DNA from: Rhyzopertha dominica
Lineage: Eukaryota > Arthropoda > Insecta > Coleoptera > Bostrichidae
Assembly (NCBI GenBank): GCA_025024175.1
Contig: QCXZ01000137.1
Coordinates: 6,696,001 to 6,760,000, forward strand
Length of the DNA stretch: 64,000 nt
Reading direction: 5' to 3'
Positions 1 through 11,558 of the stretch are shown piece by piece. Position 1 is the first letter of the stretch, and every line of letters starts with the position of its first letter. Under the pieces are notes generated by a model. The model had not been told where the DNA came from and did not search any database. It saw only the letters and a list, made by a program, of their open reading frames with translations. Made by a program: the position numbers and the translations under genes.

Positions 1-3000
1 GATCGTGGTTGATCCAGCTCATGAGGGCGTGGAAGATGTGTTGCTCCGATGGCACATTCAGATCATCGCTGGAGAGAAGCGTGACCATTTGGTCGACGCT
101 CAACTGTAGGAATTCTTGGTTGCGTATTACCTAAGGAAGAGGGGATCAAGATAATAGATAACACTTTTTATGTAATTTGATTGCTTTTATTTTTTGTGGC
201 TGATGTCCTAATAATATGTATTTACTTTGCAAATATTTCAGTAACCACGTTATACAAGAATTGTGTTAATCACTTCCAAGTGGGCTACTTGATGTTCTCC
301 GTTTTGGCAAATGCCTTTTTTTGTCAAATATCAACTATTTTTTTTTAATACAAAGTTTGAAAAAGGCTTAAGGAAGAAGCCGAAACATTAAAATAATAAT
401 AAAATAAAATAACATAAATTAATGTAACTAATAAGAGGGATAAAAAAAAACGAAAATAAATCATCTAAATTTCACACAAAATTGAACAAATTTTAACAAA
501 ACATTTGTAAATTAATAATGCGTTTAGCCTAGTTAGCTCAAAAATTCTAGAATTCATGCTTCTAACCAAGTTGTTTAATATTGTCGGTTCCAAATTGGCC
601 CAAACCTCTTCTAATGAATTTTTGAGTTCATTTATGGTGGCATACCCACATATACTCGCAGAACTAAGATACCCCAAAGGTTTTCAATCAGGTTCATGTC
701 AGGTGAACAAGAGGGGCACTCTAACAATTCGACATTTTGGTTGGCAAACTAAGCCATCCACTCTCTAATGACATGAATACTCACATTATCTTGTGGGAAA
801 ATGAAATCTCGTTCGTAACTGTTATTTAAAAAGAGCATTAAATATTACTCAAGAACTTGAATGTACTCACGACTGTTCATTCGTGTTGATGGGCAAGCCA
901 ATGTTAAAACGCCTGCTTTTGTAAAGGCACCCCATACCATTAACGTACTACCTCCAAAGTTTCGTTTTGAAAGATACTCATGTTTTCTCCTCAAATCTCG
1001 CCAATAGGCAAGTTTACAATAGTGGCAGGACATCTGGCGGCAGATACACAAAATATTAAGAACAGTACTTTAATGCTGGAAAAGGGCGCGATTGTTGTGT
1101 AATAGGGCTATTTTTGTTATATCGTATTAGCATATTTAGACCATGTGCAGTGAATATTATTAAGAAAAAGAGGATACATCTAAACACAAAAAGCATGTGT
1201 GATATTATATTGTAATAGTAATATGCGGTTATGTGGTAAAGCGGTTATCACATAGGTTATTGCCACGAGTGTATTTTGGTTACCATTACCAGCTCCTTTG
1301 TAATAATTAAATTGAATATACTCGTTTGCGAACCTATCTGTGTTTCATTATGTGATACAGACGAGTATATTACAATAGCAAGTACTGTTTATTTCCGCCA
1401 TTTGCGAAGCCACACTAGCGCCACCAACGGTCGATAAACTCTCCTATAACAATTGAACCATCTGGACCATGAAATTTATTTTTTTTCATCAGAAAAGATA
1501 ATCTAAATTTTTTATAAAATAACATGGTTTAATTGTAAAGTTTTGGTTTACATTTTCCCAATTTCGATTCATATTCTCAACAATTTGTTCTCTTTTCTTC
1601 AGAACCCTCCCTATAGTCCATTTTGAAACATCAAGCCTGCACTCTTGGACAATTTTTTTTCGATTATTTAAAGTGCTACTCACTATAGCAATAATTCTTC
1701 TTGCAGCTCTGGGCGCAATTTTTTTCTTAGAGCCATCTCATCTCATCTCATTGGCAACAACTTTACAAGACCAGTTAATTCTTTGAGCAATTTTTCGATA
1801 ACTAAAGCCTTCACCCCAAAAAGCTAAGATGTTACCTTTCTCCATGTCAATCAGATACCTTCCACGAGGTATTTTTAACACAACTGATAAAACACAGTGA
1901 CAGTTAATAAACAATAACAAAATATAAACATTATTTCACTAAGTTATGGAAATTATTAATAAATTACTTTAAATAGTCCAGTTCCTATTATTTTTATTTC
2001 TTTCATCCTTCTTATAAGTTACATTGAATTAAGTTTGCATTTGGCGAAGAAAAACTGATAATAGGGTTGTCCCGCACATTAAAATTTGATAGTTTTAACC
2101 TATGCCTTTTATTGCTTACATCATGAATACTAATGCCACGCATCATTTTGCTTTCAGATTAATTCAACTCGTAACAAACGGCGATAGAAAAATTACCCTG
2201 TTTCAAACATTTTCATAAATCCGCCAACAACTACGCAAAAGGTTCCTAATTTCCGTCATGGGCACTGTTACAGCTCCCTAGGTAACTAGGTGCTCACTGT
2301 TGTCAGTTTTGTAAATAGCCAGAGAAATACAAATAATGCAATGGGAGTGAGAGAGAGGGGCGAAGGTATAAGTATAACTGTCAACGTCAATATTATAATG
2401 TAAACATAGGAATAACCGGAACTGTTCATCCGCAGTAGTATTCTTACAACACGGAACAAAACACTTCTTAACGTAAGCCATTCTGACATTAAAAAAACAA
2501 CAGATTACCCAAATACTTTGACAATATCTTGCTCCACCATTTAATTTGACAAATACGAAACTCGAAAGTTTGACCAAACTATGTAAATAAAAACGCATGG
2601 CTAGAGTTGTTAGGGTTATTCGTTACACATGTAGCACATGCGATGTTGTCAGCAGTACTTTACCGTTTTCTTCCTAACAAAGGCCAGAGATCGTTCTGAC
2701 AGTTTCAAAATTTATCATATCGTTGTCATACGTAAGTATACAAACTAAACATTATCAAGCTTCAAGAGGCGTTTAATTCCTCATAATAAAAACATTAGTT
2801 CTAAAGCAAGTTCGATGGTTAAAGTGCTTTCGTATTTCAGCAAAAGGCCAGTGAATGCACTTATTATATTGAACTGTTCATTATAGAATAAATTGACTGA
2901 AGGATGATTTAAGTTATTTTCACAAATACACCTTAAGTTGACCTAGGTATCAATGTTACAATGCCAGTTTACGAGTACATTCCTCATGGTATCGAAAAAA

Positions 3001-4798
3001 TTTGCCCACATNGGCAATGCGACGCAGCTCATAAAAATGTAAACAAATATTACTTGCAATGCCGCTAGAGCACTGGCCATTATTGGTGTTTCTCGCTTAC
3101 ATCAGCATGCGAACCTTTTATGTCATCTCCGTGGCGGAATATCGAGGCATTTGAAACAGATATTGAAAAATCCATGCTTTTGCATTTTCTTTCTCGGCAA
3201 GGAACCGGAAAAAATCGAAAAAAAATGTCTGTGCTTCATTTTTTGTGTACATTTTAAATGTAAAATAAAAAAAAATTGTGGGACGACCCCATTCAAGGTG
3301 GGGCTAGTTATGCTCCCCAGTTTATATCTGTATCCAACAAGGTGTCCTAAAAAGAAATTTCGATTTCCGTTGGACTGAATATTACTGTTATTATTTTGAC
3401 CATGTAATCACTTCAAACTGTGCACAACTGAATAACCAACCTGCATGAAATGTTGACTTGTGTAAGCTGTGGCCTCCTGCAGCAGACTGCTGCAGGCCTG
3501 GTGTTCCGCAAACACTGCGATCCCCAGACAGTTACTGGGATGTAACTGATGGGCCAGGAACTTCGAACACGCCTTCACGACTTCGTGCAGCTGCATCAAG
3601 CAAGCCGTCGACAGCAAAGTCTCCACGTTGTCCTCCCTGATCTCTATCGTGCCCGTGTAGCAGTAGTTCACCAGGGCTTGCAACACCTCTCCGCTGACAT
3701 CTCGCAGCGTGATCTCTGACTCGCCCGATTCCCGCAGGCTGCCAGTGAACATCGCCGAGAAATATTCGCTCGCCGCAGACAGGACGAGACGGTGGGCCTG
3801 TATTTTTTTGCCGTTGTTTCCAGCGATCAAAGTTACGTCGCATAGTTTGCCTGTTGGGGTTTTAAAATAAAGCAAGAAACAAAGAAATTGAACGGAAGAT
3901 ATTCATTTATTTGTACAATGTATTTCTTGTCGACTCTGCCAACTCTAATTAGTACATACCACAGCATTCTCTTCGAATAAGCATATTAATGTGACGGTTA
4001 TAGTACCTCATTTTTATAGTGACTAACACACCGCTTTAGATTGGTTCCTATTAAACCAGACTATATATTCCAAGTATTTGCTATAGATAGAGATATTAAA
4101 ACAAACATAGATTCAGTTATCGTGGCAAATATTCAAAATAAGTTCTGTTCTTATAAGTAATAGAGGATCCTAACATTTGAATGTGTTATACGAGCCTCAC
4201 GGGATATCCACTTCAGTTCAATGCATCTTATTAAATTGTGAATAGAAATTTTCATGTAAAATATTTGCCTTTGATAACATTATCACTAAACAAACTTGTT
4301 ATTAAAACGTCAATTTGGCAAAATAAGTAGCACCAACATTCAAATCGTTACATCATTTACTCTTGTAGCCTCCTCGATTACTGAAGGACAGAAATGTATA
4401 GCTACAGTTGCCTGTTGTACTGAATTAAGAAAGAACTGCACAGTTTTCAAAATCCGAACATTCAGTTTCTTTGTGTTCAAGATTTTTAACCCTAAAGTAG
4501 TAATTATAAATTATATATCTAAGCATAGCAGACAACTTTAACTTTTTTTATTTTGGGCACTAAATTGATAAAAAAATGAGAAACACTAGGCAATTTTACC
4601 TATCAGAAGATAATGCTGCATGCAGGATAAACTGTGTTCTGCATGTCCCTCGCAGCGAAACTGTTCATCTTGGGAAGTGCTGGATATCGACGAAAACAGG
4701 GAAAGTCTACTAAAGTCACGAGGCAGGTTTTCATTTTGGCTGCTCGCACTCGTGGTCAAAGAATCTTTGCTAGGACTTCCTCCACTACCAGACGACAT
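1..4798 (-). CDS. KLHL1/4/5-type kelch-like protein, BTB and BACK exons (3' part outside window)
   Basis: This is a Cullin-3 substrate-adaptor type protein. Three coding exons can be joined without breaking the frame. Exon A is 4600-4798: its ATG is at 4796-4798, it encodes a Ser-rich leader ending [14 protein letters not shown], and it stops one base into a Gly codon. Exon B is 3441-3850: it encodes the BTB core ([48 protein letters not shown]) and the start of BACK ([19 protein letters not shown]), ending HFMQ. Exon C is 1-130: [28 protein letters not shown], which is BACK. It is cut by the window edge. The kelch repeats should follow to the left of base 1. Splice sites are canonical (GT at 4598-4599, AG before 3850, GT after 3441, AG before 130). 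The wording around the 3-box matches KLHL1/4/5 better than other kelch-like proteins. The exon that carries the ATG has its own acceptor at about 4820, so a noncoding leader exon probably lies further right. The orthologue group is from memory. Confidence 0.9.
131..3440 (-). other. KLHL-type gene intron with old Tc3-like transposon
   Basis: This intron separates the two BACK-encoding exons. It contains the degenerate Tc3-like transposon at about 560-1925, listed separately. Within that element, about 1060-1490 does not continue the transposase and may be a later insertion; it shows no coding match. The rest (131-560 and 1925-3440) is AT-rich, with one ambiguous base near 3012. I see no exon or RNA gene in it. 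Confidence 0.7.
560..1925 (-). mobile_element. Degenerate Tc1/Tc3-like DNA transposon
   Basis: Reading leftwards, the N-terminal helix-turn-helix region is recognisable at about 1738-1860 ([20 protein letters not shown]). A second DNA-binding segment lies at 1489-1683 ([17 protein letters not shown]). The catalytic region begins at about 1050 ([26 protein letters not shown]). It continues in shifted frames through FIFPQDN and [12 protein letters not shown] near 620-820, which hold the second Asp and the Glu of the DDE triad. Several stops and frameshifts break it. About 430 bases between the two halves are unrelated to the transposase. It is a dead copy inside the KLHL-type gene intron. I did not find convincing terminal repeats. 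Confidence 0.75.
3851..4599 (-). other. KLHL-type gene intron between leader and BTB exons
   Basis: This 749-base AT-rich interval has a canonical minus-strand donor at 4598-4599 and an acceptor ending at 3851. It joins a phase-1 codon (G|GC, glycine) between exons A and B. I see no other coding or repeat structure in it. Confidence 0.8.
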
Positions 4799-4820
4799 AG
4801 TTGTTTGCTTTGTTAGATCA

Positions 4821-5440
4821 CTGGAAACAAAATAAACAGAATTGAACCTATAATTCAATGCTTAATAAACATAAGCATCCACTGGAATAATGTTTACTTA
4901 CCATTCAAGTATAAAATGTAAAGGAAATATTACTTTTCTTTCATAAATTCGGAGATCAGATCATTAAACACTATGCTTTCCTTGTTACCGTTTGTGATAC
5001 CTTTCTGGTTTTGATTTGACCTGTTACCTGTGTGAAGTGAACCTGTCAGTAAGTTGCTATTCCAGTGTTGCCAAATTTCTTCAACTCAAGTCCTTGATGG
5101 CTCTGTTGGTATTTTACAAATGTTTACGGTATAAAGGGCTGCACCTTGTTTTTAAAGGTATTTTTTAATAGAAGTATGAAATAATAAAAAATCTTTTTCA
5201 ATTTGTTGGTCCACCAATTCGAAAATATTTTAGAGAAGTGAAATGAATTTGAGAAATTAAACACAACATACCAAAGATTCTCCGAAAATGTACAAATATA
5301 TAATTTTTTTTACATTTATAAATTCTCTTCACAATTCTATAAATTTTAGTTATGAAATAGAAATTAATAATCATATTCCATTTTGAGATTTATTAGGTAT
5401 ATGAAATCAGTCTTCTCCTTACCTATCTTTCAAAATTTTT
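4821..5440. other. Upstream flank of the KLHL-type gene
   Basis: AT-rich noncoding sequence lying upstream of the first recognised exon of the minus-strand KLHL-type gene. It should hold that gene's leader exon and promoter, but I could not place either. The Penelope-like remnant begins at about 5440. Confidence 0.4.
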
Positions 5441-6330
5441 AGAAACCCACATGTACCAACATTATTTATTACTTTTCTTTGCAACCTTATACACACAAAA
5501 CGTCCATAGTAGTTCATTCTCTTTTTAACAGACTTNTTAAGTTACCTCNTTCTTTAAATGCATTTGAAAAACAACTTGGAGCAATTCTTCAAATTGCTTT
5601 TAGGAATGACTTTNCTAATCATTTATTACAAAAATTATACTTTGAATATTTAACAAAATATAAGTTTTCCGTNAACACTATTCATGTTGAAGAAGCCAAA
5701 ATTTGGTATCCTCTTAGGTTTGTTGGTCCAGTCTCACGTAGTTGATCTAAATTGCTTTCCTCTCATGGAATAAGTGTTAGATTTTCTATAGTAGGCAGTG
5801 TGTTTTCCTATTTTGTTCACAATAAAGACAAAATTCCAGTATTGTATCATTCAGGAGTATATTGTTTTTGTTGTAACGATTGTAATTCTGTTTATATTGG
5901 TCAAACAGGAAGATCATTTTCTATTAGGGGCCATGAACATTTAAATCAATATGAGAAATATAAAAATACTGATATATTTTAAACATAATGCCTCTTTTAA
6001 TAATTTAAATTCTTTACATTCTTATAACAAATCCTCAAAAATATTTTTTTTAATATTTGGAAATACACAAAATTATGGATAAAGGTAATTTTACAATTTT
6101 GAATGATTTTTGTAATTTTAATTGTTCTATTCTAAATTCTTTATTTGATCATTGAATTCATGTTTGTGTTTTAGGCATGCAGGCTACTTTTTGTTTGAAG
6201 TCAAGGTTATTTATTTCCAATTTGAAAACCACACTTTTATATATAAATTCTTTTGATTTTTTTTTATAAGCCACTGATGACTTGTAGGAGCTGCTAGCGT
6301 TTTGCCAATTTGTTTATAATAAAGTGGATA
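5440..6330 (+). mobile_element. Penelope-like element remnant with GIY-YIG endonuclease
   Basis: The end of the reverse transcriptase region is at about 5440-5745: RNPHVPTLFITFL, then HSLFNRL, then AFEKQLGAILQIAF. It is followed after a stop by a GIY-YIG nuclease segment at about 5752-5982 (FVHNKDKIPVLYH, GVYCFCCNDCNSVYIGQTGR, RGHEHLNQYEKY). The order of reverse transcriptase then GIY-YIG is the Penelope-like layout. An in-frame stop at 5743-5745, several ambiguous bases and a missing N-terminal half show it is 5'-truncated and inactive. The tail to about 6330 resembles the tail of the second copy near 9900-10010. Confidence 0.8.
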
Positions 6331-6780
6331 TAGTTGGAATCTGTGAAGATTAATCTTTAAGAAGTATTTTTTGTTGTATAGTTCTTTTCATAAATAATTG
6401 GTACACTTTAAAACTGTATATCTCCATTGATAACAAAGATATTGGTGTGAATCGAAAAAGAAAATGTTCAGGAAAGATAAGGATACAGTTCAATTTCACT
6501 NAAAAAAAAGCATCCTAGTTTAAATACCCTGTAGGCACTGAAAATTGAAAATTTTGAAAACAGCATTATTGCTGAAAAATTAGGCTACCAAAGGCTAACC
6601 ACAGATCATTAAAATTTGATTAGCCATTCAAAAAAAAATCCATTTTAAAATTGTAGTCAATTCGAAGTGGTGTGTTAACTGATGCGGAATATGTATATAT
6701 TTCATTAATTTATTACTTTGAGCTATATTCTGTAGTAAAAATAGACGATTATTTTTTATTCTTTCTTAGTTGCAAAGCTT
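6331..6780. other. AT-rich intergenic DNA
   Basis: Sequence between the Penelope-like remnant and the tandem array, with one ambiguous base near 6501. I see no gene or repeat in it. Confidence 0.5.
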
Positions 6781-6784
6781 AAAT

Positions 6785-7690
6785 ACACTTAAAACATGTC
6801 CAAAATGCAAAAAGTGTTTATTGTAAACCATAATAGATACAAGTACAACTAAACAAAACCAAAAAAAGAAAAAATGAAAAGAAATCTTAAAAAATAGCAG
6901 TAAGTGATAAAAATTTTCTTTTAGGTTCCTTATAAGAAACTACTAATATCAAGCTATTTACAGCCATCTTATTATTTTAGTGTAAATAATAATCAATAAA
7001 AGTACAACTAAATGTATCAAAAAAGAGAAAAAATGAAAAAAAATCTTAAAAAATAGCAGTAAGTGATAAAAATATTATATGTTCCGTTCCTTTAAGGTTC
7101 CCTTTAAGAAACTAGTAATATCATAACATTTAGAGCCAGCTTATTATTTTGCTGTAAATCATAATCGATAAAAGTATAACTAAACATTGTGAAAAAAAAG
7201 AAATAAAAATAAATCTTAACAAGTAGCAGTACGTGATAAAAATATTATGTTCCATTCCTTTAAACCTGCTTACTATTTGACTGTGAATAATAATAAAACT
7301 ACAACTAAACATTATGAAAAAAAGAAAAAATGAAAAGAAATCTTAAAAAATAGCAGTAAGTGATAAAAATATTATATGTCCAGTTCCTTTAAACCAGCTT
7401 ACTATTTGACTGTAAATCATAATAAAACTACAACTAAACATTATAAAAAAAAGAAAAAATAAAAAGAAATCTTAAAAAGTAGCAGCATGTGTTAAAAATA
7501 TTATATGTTCCATTCCTTTAAACCAGCTTACTATTTTACTGTAAATCATAATAAAACTACAACTAAACATTACGAAAAAAAGAAAAAATGAAAAGGAATC
7601 AAAAAATAGCAGTAAGTGATAAAAATATTATATGTTCCGTTCCTTCAAGGTTTTTTATAGGCAACTACTAATCTCATGCCATTTACAACC
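6785..7690 (-). repeat. Tandem array of about six units derived from the 3' end of the ELAV-like gene
   Basis: About six head-to-tail units lie immediately downstream of the RRM gene's stop codon. Each has the same order: an AAACATTA-like block, an A-rich stretch, CTTAAAAAATAGCAGTAAG, a TATATGTTCCGTTCCTTT block, then a segment ending AGCTTATTATTTTACTGTAAAT. Two units on the far side (from about 6850 and 7010) are about 160 bases. They include a copy of the gene's last coding codons and stop region (compare GAAACTACTAATATCA with the gene's own CAACTACTAATCTCATGCC). Three inner units (from about 7185, 7310 and 7440) are about 125 bases and lack most of that segment. The last unit, from about 7565, runs into the real gene end. 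The array is therefore a duplication of the terminal exon and 3' UTR. Confidence 0.85.
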
Positions 7691-10673
7691 AGCTTATTCA
7701 AAGCCTCGATGGCGATCTTTGCCTCCCATGCTCCTTGTACCGCAACAAAAGCGTATTTCACGAACTTGTTCTTAAGGATGCGAACGAACTGCACGGGAAT
7801 AGCATATCTATCAAATATTTCCATTATATCATAATGGTTCCAGGTCTCGGGAAAATGGCTGACATACAGCATGATGGTTTCGCCGTTAACGGCCATCCGG
7901 CTGTTTGAACTTGAACGGGCCAGCCTCACGCACAGCGGCTGACTGGAGCCCCTCAACACCCGACCATTCAACACACACCTGGCCAGTTCGGCTTCGTAGC
8001 AAGTGTTGAAGCGCACAAAGCCGACACCCCTCGATATTTTTCCAGTCCAGGGGTTGTCCTCGTACAGCAGTCTGTAATGGACGATTGAACCGAACCTGCA
8101 GACTAAATTGTAAAACGTCGAGTCCTGCATGCCCCTTGGCAACCCAGATATATATAGGTTTGCGTCCTTCGTTAGAATAGAGTGTTTTCTAGCCAGTGCC
8201 ACCTGAAACAGATGTGTGGGGACATAAGATAACTTTTTAATTTATTATTGGGGATTTGGTGATCTAAACTTCACACACTAATTATGGACTTCAAAGAAAT
8301 GCACTGGAAAACAAAAATTTTGATAAATTCATTGTAATACTGATTAACAGAGACGTGTAAGATAAATTTTAAGCGCATTACTTACATATGAAAAGATCTT
8401 ACATCAAATCTTAGATCAAAAATATAATATTATTTCACAGTATCAATCGGGTTTCAGAACTGGCTATAGCTGTGAAACAGCACTTTTGGAAGTCACTGAT
8501 AATATTTTTAGTTCTCTTGATGAAAATAAGTTTGTGCTGTTGGTTTTGCTTGATTTTTCGAAAGCATTTGATACCGCAAACCATGAAATATGTCATCATA
8601 CTTAAGGAACAGAATGCAAACAGTACATCTTGATAACAACTACTCGCAACCTGCTGAGGCATCGCTGGGCGTTCCTCAGGGGTCGGTGTTAGCACCGATG
8701 TTATTTTCCATTTACACACATGCTTTCTCTAAAGTTATTAGCACGGTACTTTTCATTTTTATGCTGACGACAGTCAATTGCAATATACTTTTACTATAGA
8801 TGAGGTAAAGGAAATATCTTCTAAAATTAATGATGACATATTATTTTTTTTGTTTTATTTTAATTGGAACTTTGGAACTTCGGTTGAGTGGAAGAACGGA
8901 ACCTGCAGCACGTACATGTGCTGCAGTTACCGAACTCCACCGTTTTTGGTCTCGGACCTGCAAGTAGATTTATTTTGTATAGAATTATTGTATAACATAA
9001 TAATATTTCTTTTTTTTTTCTTTTCTCTGAATGTATATCAAATGCCGTGTATCTCTCGAGATCAAATAAAGACCATTATTATTATTATATAATTCTGAAA
9101 TAGTAAAAATAAATAATTTCTTGGAAAACAAGTTTAAATCAACTTTATTTTAAAGTAAGGTAAGGTTCTTTTGGCTAATAGGGCATCGCCAGTACTAGTG
9201 CTGGCAAAACCATTAACTGATGTTAACGGTTAAGATGCCAAATAAATTAATAAAATGAATATAAATATTCTAGATTAAAAATGAAAAGCAACTTTCAAAA
9301 CAGCAACACAAAAATTAGCATACGAACAAGTTTAAAATGGGACAAAGGAAATTACACGAATCATTTAGAATTGTCCCAATTTTGGTCATTTAAAATTTTG
9401 TATATCTNAAAAATAGGTACCTAAAGAAGTATTTTACATGATAATAGAATCTGAAGTAACGATGTCTGTATTTAGTACTTATAAAATTGTTTTAGATGTT
9501 CATTGCCTTTCATTAGAGAGAATCTTTCCGACTGACTAATATAAAGGGAATTACAGTCATTACATGAAAAACTATAGACATCTGAATAATATGGGATAAA
9601 CAGGAAGATCCTTTTTGATTGGGGCAATGAACATCTAAAACAATTTATAAGTACAAAAATACAGATATTTTGTAATTACAAATTTTTCTTTAGTGAATCA
9701 TTTAGTAATTTAAACATACTTCCACAATACACAACTTAAAAAGTTTACAAATTTGTAATAAATATCAAAATTAAACTATTCAGAAATTTTTAAGATACAA
9801 AAATTTTTAAATTGAACAATTCTAAATGATTCTTGTAATTTCAATTATTTACTGAATGCTAATTTTTATGTTGCTGGTTTGGAAGCTGTTTTTCACTTTA
9901 AGCCAAGATTGCTTATTTAGATTCATTTTATTAATTTATTTGACGTTATAATTTTCTTAAATGGGTACTGACGATAGTTTATTAGCGAAAGTGCTTTATC
10001 TTGCATTAAAATAGAGTAAATTTTAACTTGGGAAGGTTTTTTTGCAAAAAAAATAGAAGAAATACATGTTAAGCAAGTGGATCAGATTTCAAAGAAAATT
10101 AAATCAGATAAATATAATACCTACATTTAAAAATAAAGTACTTCTCAAAAACTGTTGGTGTACCAGAACCCTAATAGACCACTGTCATTTATCCAATGAA
10201 ATGAACTATTTTAACAATTATTTAAATAATATAGTATAGACCATTCAATTCAAAAATAATTAAACCATGTTAGATCACATTGCCCTGGACCCCTGTATAT
10301 ATCACTAATAGCAGATAAAATAGTTCAATGCATTAGGGAAAAATATGACAAAAAAAGTTAAATTCTATAAAGAAATGAAATTTCATACCTTCAGAGTCTT
10401 ATGGCAAACTCGCAGTTTGTTGAGTCCGCATACTGCTTTAATAGCAGCAACTTCAGTAGTATATTTCGCGAATCCATATCCCATATTGTTGACTATGCCC
10501 TTTACTTCGCAAGTAATTAATTTCGCGTAAACCACTTCTCCAAACGGCTGCACTAACTGGTGGAACTCAGTTCCCGACATTTGTTGCGGGATGTATATTA
10601 CGATTATTGTTTGACGATCATACGTTATTTCGCTTCTATAATAGTTATTGCTCAGATCCATGTACAGAGCCAT
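7645..10673 (-). CDS. ELAV/Sex-lethal-like RNA-binding protein with three RRMs (two exons)
   Basis: This is a predicted 280-residue RNA-binding protein. Exon 1 is 10389-10673 (ATG at 10671-10673, 95 codons). Exon 2 is 7645-8202 (185 codons plus stop), with GT at 10387-10388 and AG at 8203-8204, joined in phase 0 as KTLK|VALARKH. RRM1 (about residues 22-95) has RNP2 IIVIYI and RNP1 MGYGFAKY. RRM2 (about 108-190) has LYISGLP and RGVGFVRF. RRM3 (about 203-280) has LYVSHFP and a weaker RNP1, KYAFVAV. RRM1, the short linker and RRM2 (KDANLYISGLP) follow the ELAV/Sxl/Hu pattern, whose members bind U-rich RNA and act in splicing or stability. The long RRM2-RRM3 hinge of ELAV proteins is missing and the protein ends right after RRM3, so this is a fast-evolving paralogue rather than canonical elav. 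It lies head-to-head with HPS1, 886 bases apart. Confidence 0.88.
8400..9095 (+). mobile_element. Truncated non-LTR retrotransposon with (ATT)n tail
   Basis: Reverse transcriptase motifs are visible in shifted frames. QSGFRTGYSCETALLEV and LLDFSKAFDT lie at 8445-8580. An apparent internal deletion follows. SYLRNRMQTVHL, ASLGVPQGSVLAPMLFSIY and the polymerase box FYADDSQLQ (about 8757-8785) come next. No endonuclease domain is present, so the copy is 5'-truncated. The 3' region ends in AATAAAGACC followed by an ATT microsatellite near 9068-9090, a tail type known from several non-LTR clades. It sits inside the ELAV-like gene intron in antisense orientation to the host gene. Confidence 0.85.
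9590..10010 (+). mobile_element. Second Penelope-like element scrap
   Basis: A short segment at 9597-9660 reads as a decayed copy of the GIY-YIG region at 5890-5985 (GGTCAAACAGGAAGATC there, GATAAACAGGAAGATCC here; GAACATTTAAATCAA there, GAACATCTAAAACAA here). The following sequence to about 10010 also parallels the tail of the first copy. No open frame remains. Confidence 0.6.
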
Positions 10674-11558
10674 TTTCTCAGAAAACAAAGGACTATAGTT
10701 TGAGACTTCACGAATGAACGCTTGCACGTGCTTTTGCGACTTGCGAGTTACAATATAATAATAGAATAGAAGACGCAGCAATCGAAAGACGAAACTAAAC
10801 CAACAACCACCAATCACGTGCGGACGGGGAAATAGCCAATGAACAGCGCTATTTCAAATAGTTGCACAACACAGAAGCCTTGATTGGTCTATGCGGGAGA
10901 AGGAGGGGTAGTCCCCAGTTTGCATGCTTATTCTAGTCTACAGAATGGCAATGTAGAAATACAGTTAGTATCTATAAGTGTTAATTTATCTACTTTCCGT
11001 TACTAATGCAGTCATTTTACCGAAAATAAGGAGGCATATTATTAAACTGTTATTTTGATCACATTACACCATTATGTTCTCTGGGAAGCCCCGGATCACT
11101 TAAAAGCAGTACCACTCTGTTCGTTCCCTATAGTCTAGATACTGTGGTTGGCAGTTTTTCGTAAATATTTGTAAGTCTAAAACGGTTGTTGTATGGCAAG
11201 CTCACAATGTTTACAAATTAAAAGGATACAGTATAGAAATGTTGATACACGGATAAACTTTTATTGTTACACACAAATTTATCCTGCAAATTGGCAATGT
11301 CGCAATAGCCGCCCTGTCAAAGTCATTGGCAAATGTCAATTATAACAGCGAATGACAGATAGATAACCAAACTTTTAAATCTTAATCCATTCCAAATCCA
11401 ATTTACTTTTTTCAATACGTAAATAAATAAGAGTGATGAGATGTACTTAAGAATATAAACGGAATTATTTTAAGAGGTCCCTCCATACTCGAATATTGCT
11501 TTATTACTTGTAGTTAGTGTGATTTGTGTATTTAATTGTAATTAAAATAGAAGCAAAC
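10674..11558. promoter_or_regulatory. Head-to-head intergenic region, ELAV-like gene and HPS1
   Basis: An 885-base gap lies between the two divergent start codons. It is the only space available for both promoters, so a shared or bidirectional promoter region is likely. I did not recognise a convincing TATA box or an initiator with a defined position, and transcription starts cannot be set from sequence alone. The part next to the RRM gene (10,670-10,930) is less AT-rich than its surroundings. Confidence 0.5.

Larger units (their letters stand above)
8203..10388 (-). other. Intron of the ELAV-like gene, filled with retroelements
   Basis: This 2.2-kb intron lies between RRM1 and the RRM2/3 exon and has canonical GT...AG ends on the minus strand. 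It holds a truncated non-LTR retrotransposon (8400-9095) and a Penelope-like scrap (9590-10010), both on the opposite strand to the gene. The remaining AT-rich sequence shows nothing recognisable. Confidence 0.75.

Noticed and set aside
3532..3843. A 103-codon open frame on the minus strand inside the BTB exon
   Set aside because: It is a shifted-frame shadow of the BTB coding sequence, open only because that exon is GC-rich.
10674..10817. N-terminal extension of the ELAV-like protein upstream of the ATG at 10673
   Set aside because: The extra codons are hydrophobic and AT-driven, and the start at 10673 gives a normal short leader to RRM1.
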